A DNA stretch of 7,654 nt. Source: Alphaproteobacteria bacterium (lineage in GTDB: Bacteria; Pseudomonadota; Alphaproteobacteria; Puniceispirillales; Puniceispirillaceae). The notes under the pieces are model-generated. The model saw only the letters and a list, made by a program, of their open reading frames with translations. It ran no database searches and was not told the DNA's origin. The position numbers and the translations under genes were made by a program. Where the stretch lies: assembly GCA_011526395.1 (NCBI GenBank), contig WTHW01000155.1, positions 1 through 7,654 of the forward strand, written 5' to 3'. Shown in pieces: positions 7,227 through 7,654 of this stretch. The number at the start of each line of letters is the position of its first letter. Position 1 is the first letter of the stretch.

Positions 7227-7250
7227 TGTGATTCTCTTGCAAGTATCACA
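7227..7250 (+). repeat. Inverted repeat with central palindrome in the hslO-lipoprotein gap
   Basis: TGTGAT (7227-7232) and ATCACA (7245-7250) are perfect inverted arms 12 bases apart. Between them lies an 8-base palindrome, CTTGCAAG (7236-7243), slightly off centre. The element ends just before the ribosome binding site of the downstream lipoprotein gene. It could fold in the mRNA near the start site or be a protein-binding site. The 12-base spacing does not fit a standard CRP/FNR site (N6 between TGTGA and TCACA). No T-run follows, so it is not a terminator. Confidence 0.45.
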
Positions 7251-7255
7251 TCAAA

Positions 7256-7260
7256 AGAGG
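7256..7260 (+). promoter_or_regulatory. Ribosome binding site of the lipoprotein gene
   Basis: AGAGG, within AAAAGAGGTGG, lies 8 bases before the ATG at 7269. This is the best ribosome binding site in the window and strongly supports that start. Confidence 0.7.
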
Positions 7261-7268
7261 TGGCATTG

Positions 7269-7654
7269 ATGGCACGCATATATCAATTTCTTATCATAGC
7301 AATCGCATTTCTAGGTCTTAGCGCTTGTCAGACAGGCGTTTCAGTCGAGAAAACCATCAGCTTCCAAATCCAAGATGATGCAGAGCTTGCCATAAATGCG
7401 CGCCGCCTCGAGATTGTTGATAATTGGATTATGCCGCTCAGCCCCCCTTATGTTGAACATGAATTAACGCCAACACCTGCCGCATCTTTGATTGATTGGG
7501 CAACCAAAACTGTGGTGCCAAAGGGCGCGTCTGGTGAGTTGATTTTGAATATTTCTGAAGCCTCAATTCAGCAAGAAAAATTGCCACCTGCTGAAGGGTT
7601 TTTTGATAGCCTGAAAGATAATCAGGAATCGCGTATCCGCGTGACAATGCAAGC
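7269..7654 (+). CDS. Putative lipoprotein of unknown function, cut by the window end
   Basis: The open frame runs for 128 codons to the window edge without a stop, so the C-terminus is missing. The N-terminus MARIYQFLIIAIAFLGLSAC is a clear lipoprotein signal peptide: one basic residue, a hydrophobic core at about 7-17, and the lipobox LSAC with the lipidated cysteine at 20. The next residue is Gln, not Asp, so by the E. coli rule it would go to the outer membrane. The mature part is soluble with no further membrane segment. It starts with a probable strand (VEKTISFQI), then RRLEIVDNW, a proline-rich VEHELTPTPAA, a short helix (SLIDWATKTVV) and another strand (GELILNISEASI). I do not recognise a named family. 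My recollection is that small lipoproteins of this general type follow hslO in other alphaproteobacteria, but that needs a search. It lies 76 bases after hslO and may be co-transcribed with it. Confidence 0.85.
   Translation, partial: MARIYQFLIIAIAFLGLSACQTGVSVEKTISFQIQDDAELAINARRLEIVDNWIMPLSPPYVEHELTPTPAASLIDWATKTVVPKGASGELILNISEASIQQEKLPPAEGFFDSLKDNQESRIRVTMQ

Noticed and set aside
7227..7250. CRP/FNR-type binding site (TGTGA...TCACA)
   Set aside because: The half-sites are 14 bases apart instead of the 6 required, so the element is reported only as an inverted repeat.

Overview
The window looks like chromosomal core DNA of an alphaproteobacterium with moderate-to-low GC (judged by eye, not counted). 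Three things point there: the two-domain form of dCTP deaminase, the gene order argD-argF-hslO followed by a small lipoprotein, and a stand-alone recX with no recA beside it. A marine, SAR116-like or Rhodospirillales-like lineage would fit, but the sequence alone does not prove it. I see no rRNA, tRNA, CRISPR array, transposase, phage gene or origin.

Layout. Leftward half (about 30-2727): recX is transcribed leftward and is followed after a 76-base gap by acs (acetyl-CoA synthetase, best start 2027). acs ends at 87 and is followed by a strong hairpin at 30-64 that may be its terminator. Centre (2728-2882): a 155-base divergent intergenic region that must hold the promoters for recX (leftward) and for the rightward cluster. 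Rightward half (2883-7654): dcd, argD, argF, hslO and a 3'-truncated lipoprotein gene, all on the plus strand with gaps of 15, 45, 77 and 76 bases. This arrangement suggests one operon or a chain of overlapping transcription units.

Function. acs activates acetate to acetyl-CoA. recX encodes a modulator of RecA filaments. dcd supplies dUTP for thymidylate synthesis. argD and argF carry out two steps of arginine synthesis (N-acetylornithine formation and citrulline formation). hslO encodes the redox-controlled chaperone Hsp33. The last gene encodes a secreted lipoprotein of unknown function.

No exotic or clearly new system is visible. The observations most worth a second look are the unknown lipoprotein coupled to hslO with an inverted-repeat element in its leader, an inverted repeat positioned like an operator over a candidate acs promoter, the internally duplicated dCTP deaminase, and a similar sequence block placed just upstream of both argF and hslO. 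Three start codons (acs, argF, hslO) are best placed inside their longest open reading frames.
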